37,730 nucleotides of DNA from Methanocorpusculum sp. (GCA_029986255.1 DALTYD010000005.1:1-37730); one strand, 5' to 3'. Counted from the stretch's first letter, positions 26,422-35,194 are shown. Numbers and translations: made by a program. Notes: generated by a model not told the origin, from the sequence alone.

Positions 26422-27015
26422 TCAGAATTGAACGATCATGTTAGCAGAACCAAATTTTTTTAGGAATGCATTGGATGGATATTCATGCGTACTTGCCAGA
26501 AATAACGTTCCCTTACCAATTGGGCACTCAACAAATACTGGAAAATTGTTCTCTGCAATTGCGATCGGCTTCCCCTGATACTGAACAAACCAACCGTCAG
26601 TTGCAAATTTTTCTGTGTCGTATCCATCAAAAAGTGACTTCCATGGAGATGATGCATCGATAGCTAGTTTATGTTCGGAAAAACAAAAATGGTACTCTAC
26701 ATCTATAGGCAACCAGTCATAGTGTTTCTCTGTTCGGTCCAGATCTGCTGCCCCATATACAAGTAATCTCCCTCCACTTTCAAGATACTTTTCAATGCGT
26801 TTAGCTGTCGCTCGTAGAGCTGGAAGCATCTTTGAGTACTTGCGATTTCCAAATCCGGTTGGAATGATTATTCCTGTGTAATGGCCTATATAAAACGGGG
26901 CAGCAAGCATCAACGGTGTTACTACTTCACAGTACCCGCATGCCTCATCGACCAGCTGATGGAACATCATTTTGCTGTCCCAGAATACTGCAATATGACT
27001 GTATGTTTCTTTCAT
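26422..27015 (-). CDS. Conserved protein of unknown function, amidotransferase-like fold suspected
   Basis: 197 residues, soluble. YTGIIIPTGFGNRKYSKML followed by KYLESGGRLLVYGAADL, and a later KGTLFLASTHEYPS, resemble the beta-strand/elbow pattern of class I glutamine amidotransferase-like domains. The nucleophile elbow position reads VYGAAD with no cysteine, so it is not an active amidotransferase. The start overlaps the rtcB stop by ATGA, making it the last gene of the 93-aa protein, archease, rtcB unit. A link to RNA repair is only by position. I do not recognise a named family. Confidence 0.7.
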   Translation of the reverse strand: MKETYSHIAVFWDSKMMFHQLVDEACGYCEVVTPLMLAAPFYIGHYTGIIIPTGFGNRKYSKMLPALRATAKRIEKYLESGGRLLVYGAADLDRTEKHYDWLPIDVEYHFCFSEHKLAIDASSPWKSLFDGYDTEKFATDGWFVQYQGKPIAIAENNFPVFVECPIGKGTLFLASTHEYPSNAFLKKFGSANMIVQF

Positions 27016-28454
27016 CCTTTAATTACTCCAAGTGGTCGAATCCTGGCAACAATCTGTGAAATTCCTGCATCATGCACCACTTGCACCACCTCACTGCTTG
27101 GCTTGTACACATCGGGAGCCTCTTCAGCAATTGCTGTTGTATTTGGTGCTCGAACAATTATCCCCTTTTTTGCAAGGCTCTCAGCAACGATCGTTCCGTT
27201 TATGATTCGTTTTGCAGCCGTTCTGCTCTGTATTCTCCCTGCTCCATGACAAGTACTACCGAACGTCCGGTTCATTGCCATCTTTGTTCCTACAAGTAGA
27301 TACGATGGCGTTCCCATACTCCCAGGAATAATTACTGGTTGTCCTATATCTCTGAAATCATGAACAATTTCGTTTCTTCCTGGACCAAAGGCACGTGTTG
27401 CTCCTTTGCGATGGACGCAGACACGACAGCGATGATTCGTTTCATCTCTACTTTCATGCTCCTCCCATTTCGCTATATTATGGCCCACATCATACACAAG
27501 TGGCATTTCCTCATAATCGATATCAAATTTTTTTACCAGTTGTTCACGAACCAGATGTGTAATTATTTGGCGATTTGCCCAGGCATAGTTTGCAGAAGCT
27601 GCCATTGCCCCATAGTATGCTTCGCCTTCTGGTGAATGTAGTGGTGCACAGGCAAGTTGTTTGTCTGGTAGGTTGATGCTGTACTTTTTCATTGCCTCTT
27701 CCATCATTTTCATGTAATCTGTACAGACCTGGTGACCAAGTCCTCGTGATCCACAGTGGATCATCACACAAATCTGATCTTCAGTAATCCCGAAGGTTTT
27801 CGCGATTGTTGGCTCGACAATCTCATCAATTACCTGTATCTCAATAAAATGATTACCAGATCCGAGTGTTCCGCATTGTGACATCCCCCGTTTTTGTGCT
27901 TTTTTGCTGATAAATTCCAGTTCTGCCTCAGTTATTGCTCCATTTTCTTCACATCGGTGAATGTCTCCTTCCATCCCATATCCCAACTCTACTATATTTG
28001 CTGCGCCGTCTGTCAGCATATTGGAAAGATCGTTCGAACTAAATTGCACGGTATTTTTTGATCCAACTCCTGTTGGAATTATTGAAAACAGATCCTCTAT
28101 GAGTCCTCTCATATCATGGATCTCTCTCTCTTTCAGTGGTGTTGTAATCAATCGAACTCCACAGTTAATGTCAAATCCAACACCTCCAGGGGAAATCACT
28201 CCTTCTTCTTCGTTAAATGCTGCAACTCCACCTATAGGAAACCCATACCCCCAGTGAATGTCAGGCATGCCTAGTGAACTGTGAATGATGCCTGGTAATG
28301 TTGCAACATTTGCAAGTTGAGTCAATGCTCCATCCTCCAGTCCTCCTGCAAGTCGGCGTGAAAGAAAAAACATTCCAGGAACTCGCATATTTGGGACAAA
28401 TCCGAGAGGGATTTTCCATTCGATGTCTGAGATCATTTGTATTTGATCGTTCAT
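27012..28454 (-). CDS. rtcB: RNA-splicing / tRNA ligase RtcB
   Basis: 480 residues. DINCGVRL includes Asp95 and Cys98, the metal ligands known from Pyrococcus RtcB. MIHCGSRGLGHQ, DVGHNIAKWE and STCHGAGRIQSR (His403, corresponding to the guanylylated histidine) are all present. It joins 2',3'-cyclic phosphate and 5'-OH ends using GTP and Mn2+, completing archaeal tRNA splicing. No intein is inserted. The gene starts 3 nt after the archease stop, so ligase and activator are produced together. Confidence 0.97.
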   Translation of the reverse strand: MNDQIQMISDIEWKIPLGFVPNMRVPGMFFLSRRLAGGLEDGALTQLANVATLPGIIHSSLGMPDIHWGYGFPIGGVAAFNEEEGVISPGGVGFDINCGVRLITTPLKEREIHDMRGLIEDLFSIIPTGVGSKNTVQFSSNDLSNMLTDGAANIVELGYGMEGDIHRCEENGAITEAELEFISKKAQKRGMSQCGTLGSGNHFIEIQVIDEIVEPTIAKTFGITEDQICVMIHCGSRGLGHQVCTDYMKMMEEAMKKYSINLPDKQLACAPLHSPEGEAYYGAMAASANYAWANRQIITHLVREQLVKKFDIDYEEMPLVYDVGHNIAKWEEHESRDETNHRCRVCVHRKGATRAFGPGRNEIVHDFRDIGQPVIIPGSMGTPSYLLVGTKMAMNRTFGSTCHGAGRIQSRTAAKRIINGTIVAESLAKKGIIVRAPNTTAIAEEAPDVYKPSSEVVQVVHDAGISQIVARIRPLGVIKG

Positions 28455-28457
28455 GGT

Positions 28458-28871
28458 TTAGATGTCAAAAATGATAATGAGTTCATAGCCCGCCTCAGTT
28501 TTTGTAAGTGAGATGCCTGAGTAGGATATCCCTTTTACTCCAGTGCCTCCTGCGTGTTTTACTTTGTCAAATAAAATTCCTGACACCGTTCCTCTGACCA
28601 AGCAACCATCGGTGGTAAGATCAAAGGAAATTGGCACTAAACACTCTGTTTCTGTAAGAAAAAGTAGCTCCGATAGAAAGTTTACAATCCCTTCCTCCGT
28701 GTTCTTTCCTTCGGTATTGAGGGGGATGGACATGGTTGCCGTTTCTCTCTGATACTTCCCGTATAGTGTCTCTGCAAGTGCAAAGCCACTTTCAGAAAAG
28801 AGTTCCGATAGTGTTGGTGCGGTAATCCTTACTCGCACATCTGCTGTGTGCTCTAGTTCTTCAAATGGCAT
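28458..28871 (-). CDS. Archease, activator of RtcB
   Basis: 137 residues from the ATG at 28871 (MPFEELEHTADVRVRI). The HTADV motif at 8-12 supplies an acidic metal-binding residue, and the C-terminus ends ELIIIFDI, both typical of archease. It allows multiple turnover of RtcB by helping guanylylation. The start overlaps the stop of the upstream 93-residue gene by 11 nt. Earlier in-frame ATGs would add residues that fit the family poorly. It lies directly before rtcB. Confidence 0.93.
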   Translation of the reverse strand: MPFEELEHTADVRVRITAPTLSELFSESGFALAETLYGKYQRETATMSIPLNTEGKNTEEGIVNFLSELLFLTETECLVPISFDLTTDGCLVRGTVSGILFDKVKHAGGTGVKGISYSGISLTKTEAGYELIIIFDI

Positions 28872-29142
28872 CGTTTTCAGTGTAATAATTCTGTGGAACA
28901 AGCCTCATATTGATCTCAGTAATCCAGGATATTTGATGTTGGGAAACATAAATCACGTGGCTGCCTGCTCTAATGATTATGTCACTTTGTTTCGCGGGTT
29001 TGATTTTGATTGGCATCAAAATTGGACCATCACACGTGGTACTAATCCGAAAATCCTCTCCGTGTTTGTCCATGTATGCGACCACATCTTCTGTGACCTT
29101 AATGTGAGATTGAGGTTCAATTTCGTCCTGTTGCATATTCAT
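28861..29142 (-). CDS. Small conserved-looking protein upstream of archease
   Basis: 93 residues, soluble, beta-rich: HIKVTEDVVAYMDKHGEDFR, then ILMPIKIKPAKQSDIIIR and HVIYVSQHQISWI. I do not recognise a family. It is supported as a gene because it is open throughout, overlaps the archease start by 11 nt and begins a run of tightly packed genes. An ATG at 29136 is an alternative start. A function in RNA ligation can only be guessed from position. Confidence 0.65.
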   Translation of the reverse strand: MNMQQDEIEPQSHIKVTEDVVAYMDKHGEDFRISTTCDGPILMPIKIKPAKQSDIIIRAGSHVIYVSQHQISWITEINMRLVPQNYYTENDAI

Positions 29143-29168
29143 TCTTTATTATTTTGATCGTGCAACAC

Positions 29169-29175
29169 AAAAAAA
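29169..29175 (-). terminator. Oligo-T tract after the DUF2551 gene
   Basis: Seven Ts on the minus strand, 13 nt past the DUF2551 stop and before the 93-residue gene. A probable archaeal terminator, suggesting DUF2551 is transcribed separately. Confidence 0.35.
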
Positions 29176-29187
29176 GTTAAGGGAAGG

Positions 29188-29505
29188 TTAGATGGCTTTT
29201 GCGATAGCCTGCTTAATTACATCCACATATTGCTCTTTGACTTCGTATACTCCAATTGTTGTATCGGGAACTCGGCGTGTAGAGAGAATTCCTAGTTTGG
29301 AGGCGATTGTACCGACCATCGATGCAATTGAATGATAGCTAACATTAAATCTCTCTGATAGTTTCTCATGAATCTGTGCGATTGTCAGCGATTTTACACG
29401 GACAAACAGACTGAGCAGTTCCTTGCGAATTCCTGATTTGTCTCGAGCAAGATACTCTCGAATCCTGTTCTCTATCTCTTTTCGCAGGTCAGAAGGAGAT
29501 AGCAT
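29188..29505 (-). CDS. DUF2551 family winged-helix-like protein
   Basis: 105 residues. LSPSDLRKEIENRIREYL is followed by a segment that looks like a helix-turn-helix (SLTIAQIHEKLSERFNVSYH, then SIASMVGTIASKLGIL). This matches the methanogen DUF2551 family, expected to bind DNA as a small regulator; its target is not known. It is divergent from the cis-prenyltransferase-like gene at 29609, with 103 nt between them, so it might act there. No ribosome-binding site lies next to the ATG, and AAATATAAAC at 29527-29536 sits about 26 nt upstream, so the mRNA is probably leaderless. Confidence 0.8.
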   Translation of the reverse strand: MLSPSDLRKEIENRIREYLARDKSGIRKELLSLFVRVKSLTIAQIHEKLSERFNVSYHSIASMVGTIASKLGILSTRRVPDTTIGVYEVKEQYVDVIKQAIAKAI

Positions 29506-29526
29506 ATTCTTATTTTATATTTATAT

Positions 29527-29536
29527 GTTTATATTT
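29527..29536 (-). promoter_or_regulatory. TATA box of the DUF2551 gene
   Basis: AAATATAAAC on the minus strand, centred 26 nt before the ATG, as expected for a leaderless transcript. A second AT-rich element at 29513-29526 is too close to act. Confidence 0.4.
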
Positions 29537-29608
29537 GTATCGTTAAATCCATAATATTTACCAGCAAAGAACGGATTCATATGTTCTGAATGTAAATGGT
29601 GTATAAAG

Positions 29609-30211
29609 ATGCTCCTCTTGTTGTATGAATATCTTATTCGGAGAAAACTGGATTCCGGTCTGCTTCCGGGAGAACTGTGCTTCATACTGAGCGAAGCCGA
29701 TCTTCTTGCCGATCCAAAGCGTGTGGAGATGGTTGTGAATTGGTGCATGGAATTTCCTGAAATTAAACAGATTATTTTTTATATTGATTCAAAAAATCCC
29801 GAATTACTTGAATTCGATCTACAATATTTTGAATTTTTTAGTGATTTTTTATATGTTCATTTGAGTATGCCGTCGGGAGAATTTTCTTCTGGTATAGGTT
29901 CTCCTGCAATTCTGATTGTTCTTGGTCGAAGTGGCCGTGAGGAGATCACAGAAGCAATTGCCGCAATTGCAATGGAAGGAATTAATCCGGAGCAAATCAC
30001 GGATGAGACAATCGAATCCCATCTTTTGTATCATGTGTGCCCAGATTTTGTGATCCAAATGAGTGGGAATCATTTAACGGATTTTTTGATTTGGCAGTCT
30101 GTGTATTCAGAGTTTTATTTTTTGGCTGCTAATTGGTGTCACTTTCAGCGATTGGATCTGCTGTTAGCTCTCCTTGATTATCAGGCACGGGTCCGGAGTT
30201 ATGGGATGTAA
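29609..30211 (+). CDS. Cis-prenyltransferase-like protein lacking catalytic motifs (candidate Nus1/NgBR-type subunit)
   Basis: 200 residues. The C-terminal half (about 128-200) follows the cis-prenyltransferase pattern: ITDETIESHLLYH, CPDFVIQMSGNHLTDFLIWQ, SVYSEFYFLAANWCHF, DLLLALLDYQARVRSYG. The N-terminal DGNRR pyrophosphate loop is replaced by SEADLL near 28-33. The downstream RTGGExRxSNF motif is eroded to QMSGNHLTDF. It is therefore unlikely to be catalytic alone. Non-catalytic partners of this kind (Nus1/NgBR in eukaryotes, and heteromeric archaeal enzymes such as that of Archaeoglobus) form active complexes with a canonical subunit; a canonical one lies 320 nt away at 30533-31303, convergent. 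The C-terminus has SYG where the RxG arginine would be expected. Confidence 0.75.
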   Translation: MLLLLYEYLIRRKLDSGLLPGELCFILSEADLLADPKRVEMVVNWCMEFPEIKQIIFYIDSKNPELLEFDLQYFEFFSDFLYVHLSMPSGEFSSGIGSPAILIVLGRSGREEITEAIAAIAMEGINPEQITDETIESHLLYHVCPDFVIQMSGNHLTDFLIWQSVYSEFYFLAANWCHFQRLDLLLALLDYQARVRSYGM

Positions 30212-30532
30212 CCTATAACCTATACATTGCATTGGAATGTGATGTTCATTTTTACTTGCAATACTTCGTTAAAGGAATTCATCTGTGTTTCTCTAGTTCT
30301 TGATGCGCACCCCCTATCGCCCATATTATTTGTGATAAGATAATTGTCTTCTGATTTCTGTTTCTATCGCAATATATTCTCATATTATATGAATGTATCA
30401 GAAAGTATTATGAGGAATTGATCTACAGTGATCATATTTGTACTTGACTTGAGGCCCAAGATCTACTCATCATGCATCTATGCTGTGATGTTCGTGTCCA
30501 ATGTGCTTTATCGCTTTGTATCTGCTTTTTGA
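30212..30532. other. Spacer between convergent genes
   Basis: AT-rich, about 320 nt, no gene, repeat or hairpin that I can support. Confidence 0.5.
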
Positions 30533-31303
30533 TTATGTGGTCAGTTTCTTGCATTTCTGTTCATCATATATGCGCAGTGCCCGTAACATGTCTACATAGC
30601 GAAATTCTGGCCATGTTGGAGTACAGAAACAGACAGTTGCTTCGTTGCCGTTTGCCATCCATGGAAGAAAGTTTGAGGTCCGATGTTCATCTGCTGTTCG
30701 GATCATTAAATCCACTGGTGGCATGACAATTCCAAGATACATTTTCTCTGTAACTAGTTCAGGGGTGATCTGATCTACTGAGATCGTATTGGATTGCACA
30801 GCGGCTACTATTTTTTTCGCAGTTGTTACGATCTCATTTCTCCCTCCATACGCAAGAGCAATGTGAATAAAATAGCGTGAGTTCTTTTTTGTTGCCTCTT
30901 CAACCTCTTGAATTGTTTTTTTTAGTTCCTCATCCAGTAACGTTCGATCACCAATCATAGACACATTGATATTATGTTGGGATACTCGTTCATCGTCTAG
31001 CAGTGCTGAAAATTTTTCCATAAACAATTGACGTAGTTCCTCCCTCTCTTCTATCGGTCGTTGAAAATTTTCTGTTGAAAACGCAAAAAACGTTATATGA
31101 CGGATCCCAAACTCGCTCATCCAGTCGATCACCTGTTCTGTTGTGTTAGCGCCGCATTTATGTCCGTATTCGGTATTCTTCCCATGTTCCTTAGCATATC
31201 TGCGGTTTCCATCCTGAATAATTGCTACATGATTTGGTATATGGGTGAGATTTTTTCTAAGTCTCTTCGTGTATGCTCTCTCTGCAATCTCTCTGATGTT
31301 CAT
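30533..31303 (-). CDS. uppS: Cis-prenyltransferase (polyprenyl diphosphate synthase)
   Basis: 256 residues. HVAIIQDGNRRYAKEHG at 25-41 contains catalytic Asp31. FFAFSTENFQRP and LAYGGRNEI are conserved substrate-site motifs. DLMIRTADEHRTSNFLPW is the archaeal form of the RTGGExRxSNF motif. It condenses isopentenyl diphosphate in cis to build the long lipid carrier for N-glycosylation and surface glycan assembly. It is the last gene of the lysS, radical SAM, uppS unit, with its start overlapping the radical SAM stop by ATGA. It may need the non-catalytic homologue at 29609-30211 as partner. Confidence 0.93.
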   Translation of the reverse strand: MNIREIAERAYTKRLRKNLTHIPNHVAIIQDGNRRYAKEHGKNTEYGHKCGANTTEQVIDWMSEFGIRHITFFAFSTENFQRPIEEREELRQLFMEKFSALLDDERVSQHNINVSMIGDRTLLDEELKKTIQEVEEATKKNSRYFIHIALAYGGRNEIVTTAKKIVAAVQSNTISVDQITPELVTEKMYLGIVMPPVDLMIRTADEHRTSNFLPWMANGNEATVCFCTPTWPEFRYVDMLRALRIYDEQKCKKLTT

Positions 31304-32310
31304 AGTGGGATCACCTCAACGATTATCCCATCATTTGGGTATCTCTCTATAATCTTTCGCTCTTTTCCGAATTTTTGAGGTATTCTCCGCATTTGCTTCC
31401 AATTAAGTTCAATTGTTCCATTTGGCATCACTTCATAGCCACTACTTGCTTTTAGATATGGGAGGATCATCTCTAGATTAGTTCCAGGTTCCATCGATCC
31501 ATACATTATCGTTCCGTCATCAGTGATCACATCGAACGATCTGGCGGAATTTCGCGCGATTCGTTTAAGCCGCTCTCGAAGTTGTACTGAATCCTTGAAG
31601 GTTGACGTACAGTAATGTACTTTCGGATGACCGTTGATCTCGCAGGCCCACTTCGTAGATCCCTTGATTGCATTACAGAGAGAATTTTCTGGTTCAAGTT
31701 TTCTTTCCCTCATTGCATTTGCACAGGAATCACCCCACTCCAACTGGTTGATATTGAGAAAGTTGAGTTTGTCCAGAAGTGGGAAAAAGTACCTCAATCC
31801 TGGAAGTGATGGCACCTCAATACCTACAGAAAATCCCATTTTTTTTGCGTTTATGATTGATTCGAAATAATTTGAGTTTTTGATTGTCCTCCACTCTTCA
31901 TGTGGTGGATGCATTCGGATTTCATCAACACATGGACAAAGTGCTGCAAGTTCATCATCACTTGGGGCATGGCCCGTGTAAAGATGGATGTGATGTTCTG
32001 GACCTAAATGATTTTTTAGGCTTGTGCAGTATTCGATCACTCTGTTGAGTTTGAGCAATGGTTCGCCTCCAGTGACTCCTGTCCCCAATGCGTCCATGAT
32101 ATCTGCTTCAGCGATTGCCTCTTCAGGTTTTGAGATCTTTTCATCATTTGCGAAGATTACATCTGCATTCTTTCTCTCTTCCGAAAGAGGGCAGTACCAG
32201 CAATTTCGATCACATCTTCCGGTGATAAAGAGGACAAGTTTCGCGCCCTGGTAACAGAGTTTGCAACCATCGCTGAGGTTTTTTGGAAGTTTATATTTTG
32301 ATTTTGTCAT
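31300..32310 (-). CDS. Radical SAM protein related to pyruvate formate-lyase activase (COG2108-like)
   Basis: 336 residues from the ATG at 32310. CDRNCWYC gives Cys33, Cys37 and Cys40 for the radical SAM [4Fe-4S] cluster, followed by GTGVTGGEPLL, the SAM-binding glycine motif. An extra pair, Cys16 and Cys19 (CKLC), lies just before. This fits the archaeal radical SAM group compared with pyruvate formate-lyase activating enzyme, whose substrate is unknown. The start is 2 nt after the lysS stop; upstream in-frame starts would lie inside lysS. Position between lysS and uppS does not point clearly to a pathway. Confidence 0.85.
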   Translation of the reverse strand: MTKSKYKLPKNLSDGCKLCYQGAKLVLFITGRCDRNCWYCPLSEERKNADVIFANDEKISKPEEAIAEADIMDALGTGVTGGEPLLKLNRVIEYCTSLKNHLGPEHHIHLYTGHAPSDDELAALCPCVDEIRMHPPHEEWRTIKNSNYFESIINAKKMGFSVGIEVPSLPGLRYFFPLLDKLNFLNINQLEWGDSCANAMRERKLEPENSLCNAIKGSTKWACEINGHPKVHYCTSTFKDSVQLRERLKRIARNSARSFDVITDDGTIMYGSMEPGTNLEMILPYLKASSGYEVMPNGTIELNWKQMRRIPQKFGKERKIIERYPNDGIIVEVIPL

Positions 32311-32312
32311 TG

Positions 32313-33821
32313 TTATGTGTTCATCTCGTTTAGCCTTGTAAGAGTTGCTTCGCGTCCGATCGCTTCCAAGAACCAACCGAGACGAGGACCACGTTCAGTT
32401 CCCAGAAAGGCTCGATATATTGCTGAGAACAGTTCCTTTCCAGTGATCCCTGTATCTGTCGCTGCGTCGTAGACGGCATTGTGCAGGATATCTGCTTTCC
32501 ACTCTCCGATGGATGATATTTTTGTAACGTATGCAGAAACAGCTGCTTTGATGTATCTAGGTTCTGTTGCAGCAATTTCTGGAAGGTAAGGTTGGATTGA
32601 AAATTTCATATCGTTGGGTGCATAGCGTTCGATCCATATCTTTGCTCTGTTAGCCTGTCCCAGTATTGCTCCTTTATCCCCAATATTGTAACCGCTGCGT
32701 TTGAGGATGTCAAAGATGCCGCTATCGTTCTGTGCAATCTGAACTACTGTTACCATGTGACGAAATGGGATTGTAGTCTGTGGCGAGGCAATGACTGAGA
32801 GTTCATACTCGCGTGATTCCTCCGATGCAGCTGCCCGATCATACTCGTCAATTAAGCGGAGTAATCCCATTCCAGGATCAAATGCGATTGTTTTGTCCGG
32901 TTTTGTTTTTGCAATCATGAATCGCAGAACTTCTGGTGGAACTATATCGAGCATGTCGCGAATTGTCAATACAACACCTTTTGAGGAGTGCATCTCTCCC
33001 CGATTTTTCAGACTAATCCATTCATACGTTACTGGGATTGGGGCATCATAGCCATAAATCTCTTTGGAGATATATTTTCCAGTATCGTACGACCCTCCAG
33101 GAGAGGCATGATCTTTTCCGAATGGCTCAATGGTAACTCCATATACTGACCAACGCATTGGCCAATCTACACGCCAGACGAGTTTCCCTTCACCTCTTGA
33201 GTAGTCGGAGATCCCCTCGTATCCACAGGAACATCTGTAGGTTACGATGTGCTTTTCGCGTTCGTGTGAGATAATGGTTGCTCGAGAGATTATACCACAT
33301 TTCTTACAAATTGGGTAATAAGGTGTCCATCCATCCTCAAGTTTTCGCCCAGAGATCCTCTGGAGTGCCTCTTTGATATTTTTCGCATGATTAAGGGCTG
33401 CTTGAATCTGTTTGGTGAACATACCTGAACGGTATGAATTACTTGTCCTGATAATACGAGGATGGATATCCAATTCTTCAATTGCAGATAGAAAGGGATC
33501 TAGGAAGTGTTCGGCATAGCTTTTGTGATTGCCACAAGGGCAAGGGATGTCAGATATTGGCCATCCTATGTATTTCTGATAAGTGTTAGAGAGGAATGGG
33601 TAGACTTTCCGAAGTGGATCAAAATCGTCTGCGATATAGATAAGTTCTGCATCTATATCGCGGTTCTTCAGTGCCTTATAGATCATATCGCCTGTCATGA
33701 CTTCTCGCATGTTTCCAAGATGAATTGGGCCTGATGGGGTGATTCCTGTGGCAATAAGTTGGTGTCTGTCGACTGGGACATGAATCGCTTTTGCATCTGC
33801 CCAGTGTACTTTATTATTCAC
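32313..33821 (-). CDS. lysS: Lysyl-tRNA synthetase, class I
   Basis: 502 residues. GPIHLGN at 31-37 is the HIGH-type signature, and MHSSKG serves as the KMSKS-type loop. Zinc-binding pairs CPCG, CKKCG and CSCG lie between them. This is the class I LysRS of most archaea, unrelated to the class II enzyme of most bacteria. It charges tRNA-Lys. The start is GTG at 33821, preceded by GAGGAG at 9 nt. ATAAATATC at 33864-33872 on the minus strand is a suitable TATA box, giving a leader of about 25 nt. It heads the lysS, radical SAM, uppS operon. Confidence 0.95.
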   Translation of the reverse strand: MNNKVHWADAKAIHVPVDRHQLIATGITPSGPIHLGNMREVMTGDMIYKALKNRDIDAELIYIADDFDPLRKVYPFLSNTYQKYIGWPISDIPCPCGNHKSYAEHFLDPFLSAIEELDIHPRIIRTSNSYRSGMFTKQIQAALNHAKNIKEALQRISGRKLEDGWTPYYPICKKCGIISRATIISHEREKHIVTYRCSCGYEGISDYSRGEGKLVWRVDWPMRWSVYGVTIEPFGKDHASPGGSYDTGKYISKEIYGYDAPIPVTYEWISLKNRGEMHSSKGVVLTIRDMLDIVPPEVLRFMIAKTKPDKTIAFDPGMGLLRLIDEYDRAAASEESREYELSVIASPQTTIPFRHMVTVVQIAQNDSGIFDILKRSGYNIGDKGAILGQANRAKIWIERYAPNDMKFSIQPYLPEIAATEPRYIKAAVSAYVTKISSIGEWKADILHNAVYDAATDTGITGKELFSAIYRAFLGTERGPRLGWFLEAIGREATLTRLNEMNT

Positions 33822-33863
33822 GCTTATGTTCTCCTCTAAATGTATAAATGTAAATGTATAATT

Positions 33864-33872
33864 GATATTTAT
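33864..33872 (-). promoter_or_regulatory. TATA-like element of the lysS operon
   Basis: ATAAATATC on the minus strand, about 47 nt before the GTG start, allowing a leader that includes GAGGAG. A second TA-rich element at about 33841-33855 would leave no room for that site. Confidence 0.35.
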
Positions 33873-34076
33873 GTGCTCTCAATTCAGATATATTCTCTTG
33901 ATTATCTTCCCTGAATTCATAGTGTTTTAGTCCAAAATAAGGCTATTCTGCATATCCTCCAATACAATGAGGAGATGCTATTAACTAGATCCTCTCTTGT
34001 TTTGAGATGATATTTTCCAATAATCAATCCGTTCTTAAAAATTTTATGTACTCTTGCGATAATATGAATTGATTTA

Positions 34077-35189
34077 TTATTCTAGAATATTATACAGCGT
34101 ATCGCGTCGAGCTAGTTTTCTTCCCATGTCTTCACATAGGTACTGCATATCCTTTGGATCGAAGAAATCTGCATCTTCTCCAGCCCCTGCAGTCCGCGAT
34201 AACGAGTCTACAAACATTGTCCCACCAACATCATTCCCTCCTGCCATAAGGCCGAGCTGTGTCATTTTTTGACCTATTTTTGACCATGGCACTTGGATAT
34301 TTTTCATATTGTCCAGAAATAATCGTGATACTGCCGTTAGAAGAATATCTTCACGACCGGTTGAGCCATAGGTAACCAACCCATCTTTTTCTAATGATGT
34401 GTTCCGATGCAAAAATGCAAGCGGCACGAGTTCTGTGAACACTTGCGTTTCGTCCTGTAATTCTCGAAGAACTGAGAGATGATGCGCCCGTTCTTCAGGG
34501 GTTTCCACTGATCCGTACATGATCGTTGAGGTTGCTCTGAACCCGATCTCATGTGCTTCACGAATAATCCGCAACCAATCACTTGTTGGTATTTTTTTCT
34601 TGCAGATAACTTTTCTTACTGAATCCACTAGAATCTCTGCAGCAGTTCCCTGCACTGATCCGAGTCCTGCCTCTTTCAAACGTATCAGTGTCTCCTTCGT
34701 CGTTAATCCACTTTGAGATGCTGCAAATGCAATCTCATCTGGACTGCAGCCATGAACATGCACTCCTGGAATCTCCTCGCATAGTGTTCGGATCATCTTT
34801 TCATAGTTTTCAATCGTGAATTCTGGGTGAACTCCCGCCAAATAGCAAATTTCTGTCACGTTTTTTTGTGCAGCATCTCGTGCATGTTCGCGGAATTCGT
34901 CATCTGTGAAACAGAATGCATCTGGTTCGGTTGGTTTCCGTCCGAATGCACATAGACCGCAGCGATTTTTGCAGATATTAGTCATGTGTAAGTTCATATT
35001 TCGGACATAGGTGACGACATCTCCCACAACCTCTTCACGGCGTTCATCGGCAGCCTCTGCAACTTTCCAGATATCTCGTCCTGTCAGTCGAAATAGAGCT
35101 GCAGCCTCTGTTTCACTCATGCGTGTTCCATTTTTTGTATCGTCAAGAATTCTGTGTAATTCTGCGTATTTTAGTCTCGGTATAGTCAT
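34077..35189 (-). CDS. cofH: FO synthase subunit 2 (CofH), coenzyme F420 biosynthesis
   Basis: 370 residues. CKNRCGLC gives Cys73, Cys77 and Cys80 of the radical SAM cluster. YLAGVHPEFTIENYEKM, GCSPDEIAFAASQSG and AGLGSVQGTAAEIL fit CofH. GGNDVGGTMFVDSLSRTAGA is the C-terminal motif shared with MqnC/MqnE relatives, but the methanogen context favours CofH. It joins tyrosine to 5-amino-6-(ribitylamino)uracil, and CofG (not in the window) completes the F420 chromophore. The ribosome-binding site AAGGTGA sits 6 nt before the ATG and belongs to the first copy of a 106-nt tandem repeat. It is probably co-transcribed with the signal peptidase gene. Confidence 0.93.
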   Translation of the reverse strand: MTIPRLKYAELHRILDDTKNGTRMSETEAAALFRLTGRDIWKVAEAADERREEVVGDVVTYVRNMNLHMTNICKNRCGLCAFGRKPTEPDAFCFTDDEFREHARDAAQKNVTEICYLAGVHPEFTIENYEKMIRTLCEEIPGVHVHGCSPDEIAFAASQSGLTTKETLIRLKEAGLGSVQGTAAEILVDSVRKVICKKKIPTSDWLRIIREAHEIGFRATSTIMYGSVETPEERAHHLSVLRELQDETQVFTELVPLAFLHRNTSLEKDGLVTYGSTGREDILLTAVSRLFLDNMKNIQVPWSKIGQKMTQLGLMAGGNDVGGTMFVDSLSRTAGAGEDADFFDPKDMQYLCEDMGRKLARRDTLYNILE

Positions 35190-35194
35190 TTTAT

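Noticed and set aside
24856..33852. The 15-mer AAATGTATAAATGTA occurs at 24856-24870 and 33838-33852
   Set aside because: In a 38-kb AT-rich window a shared 15-mer of this composition is expected by chance.
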